Of a stretch of 64,000 nucleotides of DNA, positions 18,866-28,231 are shown piece after piece; within the stretch, counting starts at the first letter, position 1, and each line of letters starts with the position of its first letter. Location of the stretch: the NCBI GenBank assembly GCA_963780635.1, contig CAWACW010000014.1:310001-374000 (forward strand), in the 5' to 3' direction. The notes beneath the pieces are model-generated. The model ran no database searches. It had not been told where the DNA came from and worked only from the letters and a program-made list of their open reading frames with translations. This stretch comes from DATEPR01 sp963780635. Lineage in GTDB: Bacteria; Actinomycetota; Actinomycetes; Mycobacteriales; Pseudonocardiaceae. Both the position numbers and the translations under genes were made by a program.

Positions 18866-19420
18866 ATTGATCCCGACGAACGTCGATCTTCACCAAACCG
18901 GCATCAAGCGCAACAAACGAGGCGCCAATTATTACAAGCGTGGGGTCTCTAAGCGCTGTGCCGGTGCAGATTGGCTGGTACTCAGCCGAAAACGGCCAGT
19001 TGGCGAGCCCACACGCACCAGGCCGGGTGTCACTGCAACGACTTGGCGCGGTAACACATCGGGTTTACGCTGGTCAGGACAGTGAAGGTGGGCGCAGTAG
19101 GTTTCGAACCTACGACCCCCGGCTTGTAAGGCGTAACCCCACCAGCGCTGTGCCGATCAGGACAATCACAGGCTATCAACGAGCGCAAGCCGTACAGTTG
19201 TGGGCTCTCTAAACGATCTTCTTGGGGCTCTGCGTCCGCAAAGGGACGCAGGTCGAAGTCCAACGCCTCGCTAAGTTTAGCGTGTGCCCGGGGTGTAGCC
19301 GTCGATCGCGACGCGGTACCTCAATCTTCCCACGACGATCCACTCGTTCGAGCCGCACCATGCGGCCCATGCCTACCCAGGCACGTGATCATCACCCTGG
19401 GCGGCGACGTCGTTGTGCCG
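18866..19420. repeat. Repeat copy R2, with tRNA 3' half
   Basis: About 550 bp similar throughout to R3 at 22237-22790. Shared blocks: TTGATC...GTCGATCT at the left, CAAGCGTGGGGTCTCT, GCGCTGTGCCG, ACACATCGGGTTTACGCTGG, the 46-nt tRNA-like core, GCTATCAACGAGCGCAAGCC, CTAAACGATCTTCTT and CGATCGCGACGCGGTACCTC. The middle third also matches R1. Flanks the RHS2 cassette together with R3. Confidence 0.75.
19087..19132 (-). other. tRNA 3' half (att-core-like)
   Basis: On the minus strand: a CTTACAA anticodon-type loop (would be UAC, Val), variable GGGTC, T-arm GTAGG-TTCGAAA-CCTAC, acceptor strand TGCGCCC, discriminator A, CC. The 5' half does not fold with it: there is no GGGCGCA acceptor strand or D-arm in the upstream 40 nt. 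A lone tRNA 3' half is the usual att core left by integrases. Confidence 0.55.
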
Positions 19421-19446
19421 CACGGCTGTCACGCCCTAACGCGCTC

Positions 19447-19881
19447 TTAGGATGTCAAACTTCGCACGAAGTCATTCGTGTCGGCTTTGATTGCGAAATA
19501 AGCTTCGTACAATGCGTCGAATGCGGAACTGAGGGAGTCCTGCAAGGCGAAACCCACCGCTGCCGAAGCGCGCGCCTGAGCAAAGGCGGTTTCGTACTCA
19601 TGCTTGCTTGCTCCCCCGTTTTCGACGCGCTCCTGAAGGTCCCAAGCTATATCGTCCAACTGGCCAGTCAAATTATCGACTTGGCCAACCAAGGACGTAT
19701 TTGTGAACTCGTTGTGTGCAAGTGAATCGATAGCTTCAGCAATCCTTGCATCCACCAAACCGGAACGATCAACGGCCTGCACGCAAGCCCTTTCGATCAT
19801 TCTGCGGCGAGCATCCGGAGTTGACCGCCTAAGCATCTCCACCAAATTGGGAGAGATCCGCGCTAGTCCCGGCTGATTCAT
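19447..19881 (-). CDS. Putative immunity protein to the adjacent deaminase toxin
   Basis: 144 aa from ATG 19881, which overlaps the toxin stop as ATGA. Begins MNQPGLARISPNLVEMLRRS and is all-helical and acidic in the C-terminal half (AQARASAAVGFALQDSLSSA, FDALYEAYFAIKADTNDFV). No named family recognised. Position and overlap fit an immunity protein that neutralises the HAE/CPxC deaminase domain upstream in the cell cytoplasm. Confidence 0.65.
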   Translation of the reverse strand: MNQPGLARISPNLVEMLRRSTPDARRRMIERACVQAVDRSGLVDARIAEAIDSLAHNEFTNTSLVGQVDNLTGQLDDIAWDLQERVENGGASKHEYETAFAQARASAAVGFALQDSLSSAFDALYEAYFAIKADTNDFVRSLTS

Positions 19882-20240
19882 TTCAATGGACTCCCCGCTT
19901 CGCCACCAGCTTCTTCGATAGCCGCAGCACAAGCGGGGCAGATCGGCCGGCCTGCCGCTATCTCGCCAGGTGTAATGTTGTTAGCCTTCATGTAGTCAAG
20001 AATGCTAGTTTCCGCATGTCCATCACTAGTTGCTGTCTCCTCCCCGGATTGGATCATGTCACGAACACCTGGCCGCAAGTACCCTCCAGGCTCACTGGTG
20101 CCGACGATTCGGCGAGCTGCGCCGCTCGCATCGACCCCGTCACCAACACCCATCGTGACACGCCCCTTCGACGCGTCTGGCAACGCGTCTTGCAATTCGG
20201 AGGCTCGCTCGGCAGGCGTGCCTTGCCCACAGTTGTGCAC
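19878..20240 (-). CDS. Deaminase-fold toxin domain (RHS C-terminal tip)
   Basis: The frame starts at the VHNC junction that closes Hint domains and runs 120 codons. It has the zinc-deaminase signature: GHAETSIL (His75, Glu77) and RPICPACAAAIEE (Cys101, Cys104), the H-x-E ... C-x-x-C arrangement of cytidine-deaminase-fold toxins. Such toxins edit cytosine or adenine in the DNA or RNA of rival cells. The catalytic residues are intact, unlike in the toxin at 16.3 kb. It is out of frame with its Hint domain by one base near 20245, so it may now be silent or expressed alone. Coupled by ATGA to the putative immunity gene. Confidence 0.75.
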   Translation of the reverse strand: MHNCGQGTPAERASELQDALPDASKGRVTMGVGDGVDASGAARRIVGTSEPGGYLRPGVRDMIQSGEETATSDGHAETSILDYMKANNITPGEIAAGRPICPACAAAIEEAGGEAGSPLK

Positions 20241-21508
20241 GAGAACTGCCGCTGACGGGCATCAACATAGTACGTGTGAAGTGTATCGATGGTCAGGTTG
20301 TAGGTGACCATTGTAGTCGTGTAGCTGTGCAGCGCCACGATGACCGTCTGGCCGCCACTTGTGGACTGGAGGTGGCCGCCGATGCGCAGCTGCCGCGCCT
20401 GCGTCCACGTGTGCGTGGTGGCGTCCCAGTACAGGTGGTAGGCGGTGCCGGTGATGGTGGCTTGACCGCTGCCGGTACGCACCGTGACATCGGTGTACGC
20501 CCGGTCGTCGTGCGTGACGTGAACAGCCGTCACCTTGTGGGTCTGGTCCTTCGAGCCGGGTCGGGCACCGGGTGGGGCGTTGTCGACTGTGTCGCCGACA
20601 TGAATCTGGTCGATCGGCTTCGTGGTGCCGTCGGCCATCAGGACCAGCGTGCTGCCCTGGAAGCTGTTTTTGCACGACGCGGCGTCCTCCGGTGCGGACT
20701 CGTCGGCGGGGGCGGCGGTCGACTCCTCTGCGGTCTCCGCGTCGTCCCGGCGAACTCTGCGATGTCCGCGGCGGCGGCTTCCTTGTCGAGATAGCCGGCT
20801 CCCGCGTCCGCGGCGATGTCCAATCCGGGTACGACTTCCACGGCGGCTGCGGCGAGGTCGGCGGCGCCGGCTGCGAGGTTGAGCAAGGCCAGGTTGAAGA
20901 TGGAGTGCCGTCTGGCGGACGCCCGTTGTGCGGCTACCTCCGCGGCTCGGCGCCTGGCCTGCTCGACCGCGGCGTGTGCGGCCGCTACGCGTTCCTGCAG
21001 GATGGTGATCGCGTGGTTCCGTTCGCGGACGTACTCGCGCTCTCGGGCCGTCGCGAAATAGCGGCGGATAGAGAGCAGTGCGTAGTGCTGTGTCTTGGTG
21101 TCGCCTGGCCGTGCGCTGACGAACGCGTTGAGACCCGGGATCGTGTCGTCTACCCGGTCGCCGGTCGGGTCGGAATGGACAACCGGGTTCTCGTCCGCGT
21201 AGGTGTAGCCGTTGAGCGACTGTGGATCACTGGCGTCCGGATCCGGGTCGAGGGAGATGAACTGACCGATTGTCGGGTCGTATTCGGTCTCCAATGGTGG
21301 TCAGGCCGTCGACGCCGTCCACGGGGTCGCCTAAGAATCCGTTCTGGTCTGGCCAGGTCGCGGGCGTCGATCCGCGCGGTGCGCCGTATGGGCTGAACTG
21401 TCGCCAGGTCGGGTTCTGGCCGGTGTTGTCCAGCATGAGTGTGCTGGTGCCGTGCTGGTCGTCGATCTCGTAGCGGTAGTTGGTGCCCGCGCCGCACTCG
21501 GCGGGACG
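20241..21508 (-). pseudogene. RHS-Hint toxin body (frameshifted, N-truncated)
   Basis: Along the minus strand: RHS end (NYRYEIDDQHGTSTLMLDNT, GFLGDPVDGVDGLTTI, then EYDPTIGQFISLDPDPDASD, NGYTYADENPVVHSDPTGD), a helical linker (ERVAAAHAAVEQARRRAAEV), then a Hint domain (FQGSTLVLMADGTTKPIDQI, HVGDTVDNAPPG, YHLYWDATTHTWTQARQLRI, LTIDTLHTYYVDA). Frame changes near 21290, 20740 and 20245. Hint domains autoprocess to release the C-terminal toxin. The N-terminal RHS shell is missing past 21508. Confidence 0.75.
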
Positions 21509-21606
21509 TCACCCTCACGCTCAATGTCGGCCGATTCCCGTAACGCTCGACGGTCATCGACCGAACCATCCATCAACCGGACGTTCCCGCCATCACAAGG
21601 TTGGCC

Positions 21607-22056
21607 ATGACACGCATCCCTCTGCTGGTGGCCGCCGGGATGCTGGCCGCACTCGTGGCATGCGCCCCGGCGACACCGGCAGCACCAACATCGAGCATCG
21701 TTCCGGCACCCACCACGACCAGCCAGGCGACACCACCGACCTCGGCGACACCATCGCCCACCGACCGCACGACCCCGGCGGCACCGACCACGACGCCCTC
21801 AACCACGACGCGAACCCCATCACCCACCACTACCCACAGGAAGCCCACCACGCACAGCAGGGCAGCCTGCCTACGTGACGAGCACGAATGCTACGAGCCA
21901 GGCACGAACCACCGGTGTGAGACCGGTAGCTGTGTCGACGCCGCTCGCGGGATCACTCCGGGCGAGAAGGACGACGCCACCGAGAAATGGCTGAAGGAAC
22001 ATCCCGGTTACTGCGCCGTCGGAACGCAAGGCGCGGTCGCGCCCTGCGAAAGGTAG
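21607..22056 (+). CDS. Secreted lipoprotein with Thr/Pro linker and Cys-rich end
   Basis: 149 aa from ATG 21607. Signal peptide MTRIPLLVAAGMLAALVAC with a lipobox ending at the Cys, then about 60 residues of Thr/Pro/Ser linker, then a small C-terminal domain with six cysteines (ACLRDEHECYEP, RCETGSCVDA, GYCAVG, APCER). Anchored outside the membrane; function unknown. It lies inside the R2-R3 bounded block, next to the RHS2 remnant but on the opposite strand. Confidence 0.65.
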   Translation: MTRIPLLVAAGMLAALVACAPATPAAPTSSIVPAPTTTSQATPPTSATPSPTDRTTPAAPTTTPSTTTRTPSPTTTHRKPTTHSRAACLRDEHECYEPGTNHRCETGSCVDAARGITPGEKDDATEKWLKEHPGYCAVGTQGAVAPCER

Positions 22057-22236
22057 GCGTCACCGCCGGTCCTGCCGTCGATGTCGACGGCAGGACGACG
22101 GAGCTGGGCTAGACAGCGCGGCCGCGCTGCTCGCGCGAACATGCCACGTCGCCATCACATCGGTTGAGATCACCCGCCGGAGTGGCGCCCATCGCGGCGA
22201 CATCCGCACCAGTGATCTGCGCATCCGAGCGCAATA

Positions 22237-22790
22237 GATTGATCACGGTGCGCGTCGATCTCCACCAAGCCAGCATCGGGTGCAATAAGGGAGCCGCGAA
22301 TGAGTGCAAGCGTGGGGTCTCTGAGCGCTGTGCCGACACAGATTCGCTGGTACACAGCCAAAACGACCAGTTCAGCGAACCCACAAGCGCCAGGCCAGGT
22401 GTCTCTGAGACCGCTTGGAGCGGTGACACATCGGGTTTACGCTGGTCAAAGTGGTGAAGGTGGGCGCAGTAGGTTTCGAACCTACGACCCCCGGCTTGTA
22501 AGGCGTAACCCCACCAGCGCTGTACCGATTAGGACATTCGCAGGCTATCAACGAGCGCAAGCCCTACAGTTGTGGGCTTTCTAAACGATCTTCTTCAATG
22601 CTCTGGGTCCGCGAAGAACCGCAGGTCGAAGGTGCAACACCTGACAGTCTAGCGGGAGTCCGGGGTAGAGCCCATCGATCGCGACGCGGTACCTCGACCT
22701 TCGTACGACGATCCACTCGTCTGAGCCGCAGGTAGCGGCCCACGTCTACTCTCCGTGTCGACGCAGGGCCTCGCACCCCTGGTGCGCCAA
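22237..22790. repeat. Repeat copy R3, with tRNA 3' half
   Basis: Partner of R2 (18866-19420), in the same orientation. It shares the middle block with R1 as well. The rest of 22057-22960 carries no gene. The direct orientation of R2 and R3 means recombination between them would excise 19.0-22.3 kb. Confidence 0.75.
22459..22504 (-). other. tRNA 3' half (att-core-like)
   Basis: Identical over 46 nt to the core at 19087-19132: T-arm GTAGG-TTCGAAA-CCTAC plus acceptor TGCGCCC and ACC. The 5' tRNA half is again missing. Confidence 0.55.
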
Positions 22791-22959
22791 CGCCCGATTG
22801 CTGCCCCAGCCGCAGCCCACCCTCGAATACGACGTCAAATTAGACCGACGGTCATTCCAGCGGCGGACAATTTGATGTGTAACTTCAGACGACTACGAAA
22901 ATGCTGAATAAGGTCCCGGTGGTGGTTCAGTGAGCCCTGAATTTGGCAGCCCAGTCGGC

Positions 22960-24071
22960 GTTGACGTGATCGGCCTGTCTACGCGAGCCGCCTGGCCCAG
23001 GACGGACTTGACCTGATCGAAGGTGAGGCCACTTCACCGGGCCGAAGACGATCGAGATCGCCCTGACGAGCGGCGGGACACGGCATTTCAGCGGCTCGGT
23101 GTTCGTCATCGACGCCGGCACCCGGCCCAGGCCACTCACGGTCAGCGGCATCGGCGACGTTCGCGTGCTGGATTCCACGTCGATCATGGAGCTGGACGAG
23201 CTTCCTGAGCACCTGATCATCCTGGGCGGGGGCTATATCGGCCTGGAGTTCGGCAGATGTTTCGCCGGTTCGGCAGCGAGGTCACCATCAGCCAACGAGC
23301 CGAGCGGCTCCTGACCGTCGAGGACGAGGACGTCGCGGACGAGGTCGCCGCCATCCTGCGGGACGAGGGCATCACGGTGCTGACGTCCTCGACGCCGGCC
23401 CGGATCGAGCCGGCCGACGGTGGTCGTCTTCGGCTGACCGTACGCACGGCGGACGGCGAGCGACAGATCGACGGCTCCCACCTGCTCTCGGCCATCGGCC
23501 GGGTCCCGAACACGGACGCGCTCGCCCCTGACGCGGCCGGCATCCGCCTGGACCATCAGGGCTTCATCGAGGTGGACGAGTACCTCGAGACCAGCGCTCC
23601 CGGCATCTACGCGATGGGCGACGTCAAGGGCGGCCCAGCCTTCACCCATCTGTCCTACGACGACTACCGGATCCTGCACGCCAACCTGATCGAGCGGGAG
23701 AAGGTGAGCACCCGCGACCGGATCGTGCCATACACGGTGTTCATCGACCCGCAACTCGGCCGCGTCGGGATGACCGAGCGCGCCGCCATCGCACAAGGAC
23801 GCGCCATCCGCGTCGCCAAGCTCCCGATGGGCGCGGTCATCCGGGCCATCGAGACCGGCGACACGGGCGGCTTCATGAAGGCCGTCATCGACGCCGACAA
23901 CGGGCAGATCCTGGGATGCGCCGTGCTCGGCAGCGAGGGCGGCGAGATCATGAGCACGATCCAGGTCGCCATGCTGGGCAAGCTCACCCACACCGACATG
24001 GCGAACGCGATCTTCACCCACCCACTGGTGGCGGAAGCCTCAACACGCTCTTCGCGATGTTCGAGGACTAG
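22960..24071 (+). pseudogene. FAD/NAD disulfide oxidoreductase (mercuric-reductase-like), broken
   Basis: Reads ASRLAQDGLDLIEGEA, then FTGPKTIEIALTSGGTRHFS, DELPEHLIILGGGYIGLEFG (NAD-binding GxGxxG), then one frame over MFRRFGSEVTISQRAERLL, TSAPGIYAMGDVKGGPAFTH (second FAD motif), THTDMANAIFTHPLVAEA and, shifted again, LNTLFAMFED. The N-terminal FAD motif and the CxxxxC active site are missing, and three single-base deletions (near 23028, 23250, 24040) break the frame. Dead gene at the right edge of the decayed zone. Confidence 0.8.
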
Positions 24072-24210
24072 TCGACATCCAAGTCAGGAGCGAGCAGACC
24101 TGACCGACGCGCAGTGCGGGCGGGGTGCCAAGGTCGAGCGTGAGACACGATGACCTCCGGCTGCGGGTGAGCGGACGCCGACCAGACTTTCCGGCTCACC
24201 AGCCGTCAAC

Positions 24211-25299
24211 TTACCCGGCCGCATCCATGGGCCCACCCGCCGAAGCCGCGGGGGCACGCAGCGGTGCCGTGGCGAACTCGCGCACGCCTTCGCCGAAGGA
24301 GATGGCCGAGCGAAAGCCCAAGCGGCGCCACGCCTTCGCCGGGTCGGCCACGACGTGCCGGACGTCACCCGGGCGGGCACCCCCCACGACACGCGGCGCG
24401 GGGCCGTTCATCGCCGTCGCCAGCGCACCGGCCAGCTCGCCGATCGTGTGCGGGTCGCCCGAGCAGACGTTGACCGGCTCGCAGGTGCTGTCGGGTGCAG
24501 GTGTCTTGAGCGCGAGGACATTGGCTCGTGCGACGTCGTGGACGTGCACGAAGTCCCTGCGTTGCCCACCGTCCTCCAGGACCGTCGGCTCCCGGCCCGC
24601 CTCCAGTGCGGATCGGAAAATGGACGCGACACCGGCATAGGGGGTGTCCCGTGGCATGCGGGGGCCGTACACGTTGTGGTACCGCAACGCCCACACGCCG
24701 CCACCGGTCTGGCGGGCCCAGGCCGCGGCGAGATGTTCCTGGGCGAGCTTGGTCGCCGCATAGGTGCTACGCGGGTCCAGCGGTGCGTCCTCGGGCACCA
24801 GACCGTCCACGAGGGACGCACCGCAGACCGGACACGGTGGGTCGTACCGACCGGCGTCGATGTCGGGGCGGCGTCGTGGCCCGGCGCGCACGACCCCGTG
24901 CTCCGCACAGTGGTACCGGCCCTCGCCGTAGACGACCATCGAACTGGCCAGGGTGAGCCTGCCGATACCGTGTGTGTGCATCGCCGCGAGCAGGACGGCG
25001 GTGGCGAGATCGTTGTGCGCGGCGTATTCCGGCGCGTCGGACGGGTCGACGCCGTGCCCGACCATCGCGGCCTGATGGCACACGGCATCGATCCCGGGCA
25101 GCACCCGGTCCAGTACGCTACGGTCGCGCACATCGCCCCGGACGAACTCGTGGCGTCGCGTCCACTCCGGCGGCTCTGCGCCACCGTGCGCCTGCGGCAG
25201 CAGAGCGTCCAGCACGACGACCTCGTCGCCCTGGTCGGCCAGCAGATCGGCGACGTGGGACCCGACGAACCCGGCAGCACCGGTGACCAGCACACGCAT
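24211..25299 (-). CDS. NAD-dependent nucleotide-sugar epimerase/dehydratase
   Basis: 362 aa extended SDR. Start MRVLVTGAAGFVGSHVADLL with the GxxGxxG nucleotide site; SSMVVYGEG; catalytic YAATK; NVYGPRMPRDT. Between the Ser and Tyr it carries an insert with CAEHG and CPVCGASL, a pattern I associate with dTDP-L-rhamnose 4-epimerase-like members. Acts in the cytoplasm on an activated sugar, probably for a surface glycan or glycosylated metabolite. Only 44 bp separate its start from the divergent membrane-protein gene, so they likely share a control region. Confidence 0.85.
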   Translation of the reverse strand: MRVLVTGAAGFVGSHVADLLADQGDEVVVLDALLPQAHGGAEPPEWTRRHEFVRGDVRDRSVLDRVLPGIDAVCHQAAMVGHGVDPSDAPEYAAHNDLATAVLLAAMHTHGIGRLTLASSMVVYGEGRYHCAEHGVVRAGPRRRPDIDAGRYDPPCPVCGASLVDGLVPEDAPLDPRSTYAATKLAQEHLAAAWARQTGGGVWALRYHNVYGPRMPRDTPYAGVASIFRSALEAGREPTVLEDGGQRRDFVHVHDVARANVLALKTPAPDSTCEPVNVCSGDPHTIGELAGALATAMNGPAPRVVGGARPGDVRHVVADPAKAWRRLGFRSAISFGEGVREFATAPLRAPAASAGGPMDAAG

Positions 25300-25343
25300 C
25301 AGCCCACCCTAGAGCAGCGGCATTCCTCGCACCGGACACCACC

Positions 25344-26741
25344 ATGACAACCTCTGTCACCACCGAACGCCCTGGCGCACGTCGCCGATTCCCCTACGCC
25401 GATGTTGCCGGCGCAATGCTGGCGATGGCACTGGTCGCGGCGTCCACTCTGGTCATCGTCCGTGGCCACTGGTACTCCTACCTGCGGATCTACACGTGGG
25501 CGCCGCCGCTGTTCGGGTACTGGCACCCCCACCTCGGACCGGGAACACCTGCCGCGATCGTGATCGGTCTCGCCGGCGTCCGCTACGGGCCTGGCCTGGC
25601 GATGCGGTGGCGATGGCGGACGCTCACGATCGTGTCCTATGTGGTGGGCGTCGCGTGGACCATCGCCGTGCATCTCGTGGACGGCTGGCAACGCGGTGTG
25701 CCCGGACGGCTGGCCACCGGGGACGAATACCTCGTCGACGTGCCGCGGATCCTGCACTCCCCCGGCTTCCTACGGGAGTTCACCAGCCACATTCTCGCCG
25801 GCAGGGCAGGATCGTGGGCTGTGCACGTGTCCGGCCACCCACCGGGCGCGACCCTGGTGTTCGTGTGGCTCGCACGGATGGGGCTGACGGGGCCTGTGCC
25901 TGCGGCATTGGCGTGCGTGCTGATCGGCGGGCTGGCCACGGTAGCGGTGCCGGCGACCATCCGGGCCCTGGGCGACGAGCGGGTGGCCCGGGCCGTCGTG
26001 CCGTTCCTGGCACTGTTTCCGGGCGCGGCCATCGCTGGAGTGTCCGCGGACTGGCTGTTCACGGGCGTGACATCGACCGGCGTCGCACTGCTCGCGGCCG
26101 GTGCGACGCGGCTGCGTGCGACATCACCGCGCTGGGCCCTGCGCCCCGCGCTGACCTGCGCCGCCGCCGGGCTGGTACTCGGGTATTCGCTGTTCCTGTC
26201 CTACGGGCTGGTGGTGTTCGGCTTGGTGCCGCTCGCCGTGGTGTGCTCAGCGCGAAGCGTGCGGGCCGTGCTGCCCGCCGTGCTCGGCGTCGCCGTCGTC
26301 GTCGGGGTGTTCGCCGTGTCCGGCTTCTGGTGGTTGGACGGCTACCAGCTGGTCGTCCTGCGCTACTACCAGGACGTCGGCCGTACTCGACCGTATGACT
26401 ACTGGGTCTGGGCGAACATCGCCGCGTTGGCGTTGACCGCCGGACCTGCCACCGCGGTGGGCGTGCGTCGCGCCGCTGTCCGGCTGATCGCCGCGATACG
26501 CGACCGCACGTGGCCACGTCACCTGATCGTGCTGGCTGTGACGGTCGCCGCGTCGGTCGCCGTGGCGATCGCGGACGAGTCAGGTCTGTCCAAAGCGGAA
26601 ACCGAACGCATCTGGCTGCCATTCGCGGTGTGGCTCGTCGCCGCCACGAGCCTGATCCCGCCGCGGTATCGGCGCTGGTGGCTGGCCGCACAGGTCGTCA
26701 CCGCGCTCGTGGTGAGGCACCTGCTGTGGGTCCAGTGGTGA
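25344..26741 (+). CDS. Polytopic membrane protein (GT-C glycosyltransferase-like)
   Basis: 465 aa with about 10-12 hydrophobic segments. An early luminal-type loop contains FGYWHPHLGPGTPA, and the middle has SGHPPGATLVFVWLARMGL; such short acidic/His loops after TM1 are seen in polyprenol-phosphate-dependent GT-C enzymes. No exact family recognised. Sits between the epimerase (divergent) and the GT2 operon (same direction, 153 bp downstream), which fits transfer of a lipid-linked sugar at the membrane. Confidence 0.65.
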   Translation: MTTSVTTERPGARRRFPYADVAGAMLAMALVAASTLVIVRGHWYSYLRIYTWAPPLFGYWHPHLGPGTPAAIVIGLAGVRYGPGLAMRWRWRTLTIVSYVVGVAWTIAVHLVDGWQRGVPGRLATGDEYLVDVPRILHSPGFLREFTSHILAGRAGSWAVHVSGHPPGATLVFVWLARMGLTGPVPAALACVLIGGLATVAVPATIRALGDERVARAVVPFLALFPGAAIAGVSADWLFTGVTSTGVALLAAGATRLRATSPRWALRPALTCAAAGLVLGYSLFLSYGLVVFGLVPLAVVCSARSVRAVLPAVLGVAVVVGVFAVSGFWWLDGYQLVVLRYYQDVGRTRPYDYWVWANIAALALTAGPATAVGVRRAAVRLIAAIRDRTWPRHLIVLAVTVAASVAVAIADESGLSKAETERIWLPFAVWLVAATSLIPPRYRRWWLAAQVVTALVVRHLLWVQW

Positions 26742-26894
26742 CTCACATCTCATCGGCCGGTCGGTAAGAAGTCCGTCTCGCGCGACACTCACGTTGAGTC
26801 GAATTCTGTGCCCGGCAGGCCAGCGAAGCCCGTTAGATTTCGGTAAGCCACTTCGAGTTGCCGCTCGTTCGTTCACGCTCCTAGGGTCGCATTC

Positions 26895-27560
26895 GTGACC
26901 GACGGAAGTACCATTGTGGACATCGTGCTGCCCTGTCTCGACGAAGCCGCGGCGCTGCCCCAGGTGTTGCGAGCTCTGCCCCCAGGGTACCGGGCGATCG
27001 TCGTGGACAACGGTTCGACCGACGGCTCCGCGGCCGTCGCCGCGAGTCACGGGGCCGTCGTCGTGCACGAATCCCGCCGCGGCTACGGCGCCGCCGTCCA
27101 CACCGGAATCGAAGTGGCGAGCAGCTCCGTCGTCTGTGTACTCGACGCGGACGGGTCGGTGTCGCCTACCGTGCTGCCCGCGATGGTCGATCCGGTCCTG
27201 TCCGGACAGGCCGACCTCGTCGTGGGCCGCCGGGTGCCCACAACGCGCGACGCCTGGCCATGGCACGCGCGAGCCGCGAACGCCACACTGGCAGCGCTGA
27301 TGCGACGAAAGGGCCTGCCGGTGCACGACATCGGCGCGGTCCGCGTCTTCCGCAGGGCCGCGATGCTCGCGCTCGAGGTGCGCGATCGTGGTTTCGGCTA
27401 CCCCCTCGAGGTGCTGCTGCGCGCCCAGGCTGCCGGGTGGCGGGTGGCCGAACTGGACGTGCCCTACGGCCCTCGCGCCGAGGGCACGAAGTCCAAAGTG
27501 ACCGGGTCGGCGCGGGGCACGGCTCGCGCGATCCGCGACATGGCCGGAGTGCTGCGGTGA
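26895..27560 (+). CDS. Family 2 glycosyltransferase (DPM1-like)
   Basis: 221 aa from GTG 26895. GT-A fold: VDIVLPCLDEAAALPQVLRA, VVDNGSTDGSA, VVCVLDADGSV (metal-binding DxD), LVVGRRVPTTRDAWPW, HDIGAVRVFRRAAML. Related to polyprenol-phosphate sugar synthases but without a C-terminal membrane domain. First gene of a six-gene operon in which every gene overlaps the next. Confidence 0.85.
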   Translation: MTDGSTIVDIVLPCLDEAAALPQVLRALPPGYRAIVVDNGSTDGSAAVAASHGAVVVHESRRGYGAAVHTGIEVASSSVVCVLDADGSVSPTVLPAMVDPVLSGQADLVVGRRVPTTRDAWPWHARAANATLAALMRRKGLPVHDIGAVRVFRRAAMLALEVRDRGFGYPLEVLLRAQAAGWRVAELDVPYGPRAEGTKSKVTGSARGTARAIRDMAGVLR

Positions 27561-28231
27561 CGCCGTTCTGCCTGCTGGTCGTGGCGAAGGCACCGGTACC
27601 GGGGTACGCCAAGACACGGCTGTCCCCTCCTGCCACCACGGAACAGGCCGCGGCGATCGCCGCGGCCGCGCTGCTGGACACGCTCTCAGTGGTCGACCAG
27701 CTCCGCGGCGCCGCCCCTGTCCTCGCACTGACAGGTGATCTTCAGCTCGCGTCGGACGCGCCACGACTCCGCTCGGCCCTCGCCTCGTGGCCGGTCATCC
27801 GGCAGCGTGGCACGGGCCTGGGTGACCGGCTGGCCAACGCTCACGTGGACGCCTCGGCGCTGTGCGACGGCCTGCCGGTCGTCCAGATCGGCATGGACAC
27901 CCCACAGGTGACTACCGAAGTCCTGACCGCGATGGCCGTCGGCCTTACCGGTCACGACGTGGTGCTCGGCCCCGCCGCGGACGGCGGCTGGTGGGGTCTG
28001 GGGCTGCGCGAACCGGCCAAGGCCGCGGCACTGCGGGCAGTACGGATGTCCCGCGCGGACACCGCCGTCCATACGCTGGCCGCACTGACCCACGACGGAT
28101 CCCGGGCGAGCCTGGCCGCGACACTGTCGGACGTCGACACCATGGCCGACGCCCTGGACGTGGCCGCGATGATCCCGGGGAGCCGGTTCGCCGCCGCGGT
28201 CGCCCAGGTCGGCGAGGGAGTGTCCGGATGA
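27557..28231 (+). CDS. DUF2064 glycosyltransferase-like protein (TIGR04282 type)
   Basis: 224 aa from GTG 27557, overlapping the previous stop as GTGA. VVAKAPVPGYAKTRLSPPAT is the family's nucleotide-binding entry (PxPGxxKTRL); IGMDTPQVT and LGPAADGGWWGLGLREP follow. These GT-A-fold proteins usually sit beside a GT2 gene, as here, and are thought to transfer or hold an activated sugar. The acceptor is unknown. Confidence 0.85.
   Translation: MTPFCLLVVAKAPVPGYAKTRLSPPATTEQAAAIAAAALLDTLSVVDQLRGAAPVLALTGDLQLASDAPRLRSALASWPVIRQRGTGLGDRLANAHVDASALCDGLPVVQIGMDTPQVTTEVLTAMAVGLTGHDVVLGPAADGGWWGLGLREPAKAAALRAVRMSRADTAVHTLAALTHDGSRASLAATLSDVDTMADALDVAAMIPGSRFAAAVAQVGEGVSG

Noticed and set aside
19087..19160. 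Intact tRNA gene
   Set aside because: Only the T-arm and acceptor 3' strand fit; no D-arm, no matching 5' acceptor, poor anticodon stem.
22456..22530. Intact tRNA gene
   Set aside because: Same 3' half as at 19.1 kb without a 5' half.
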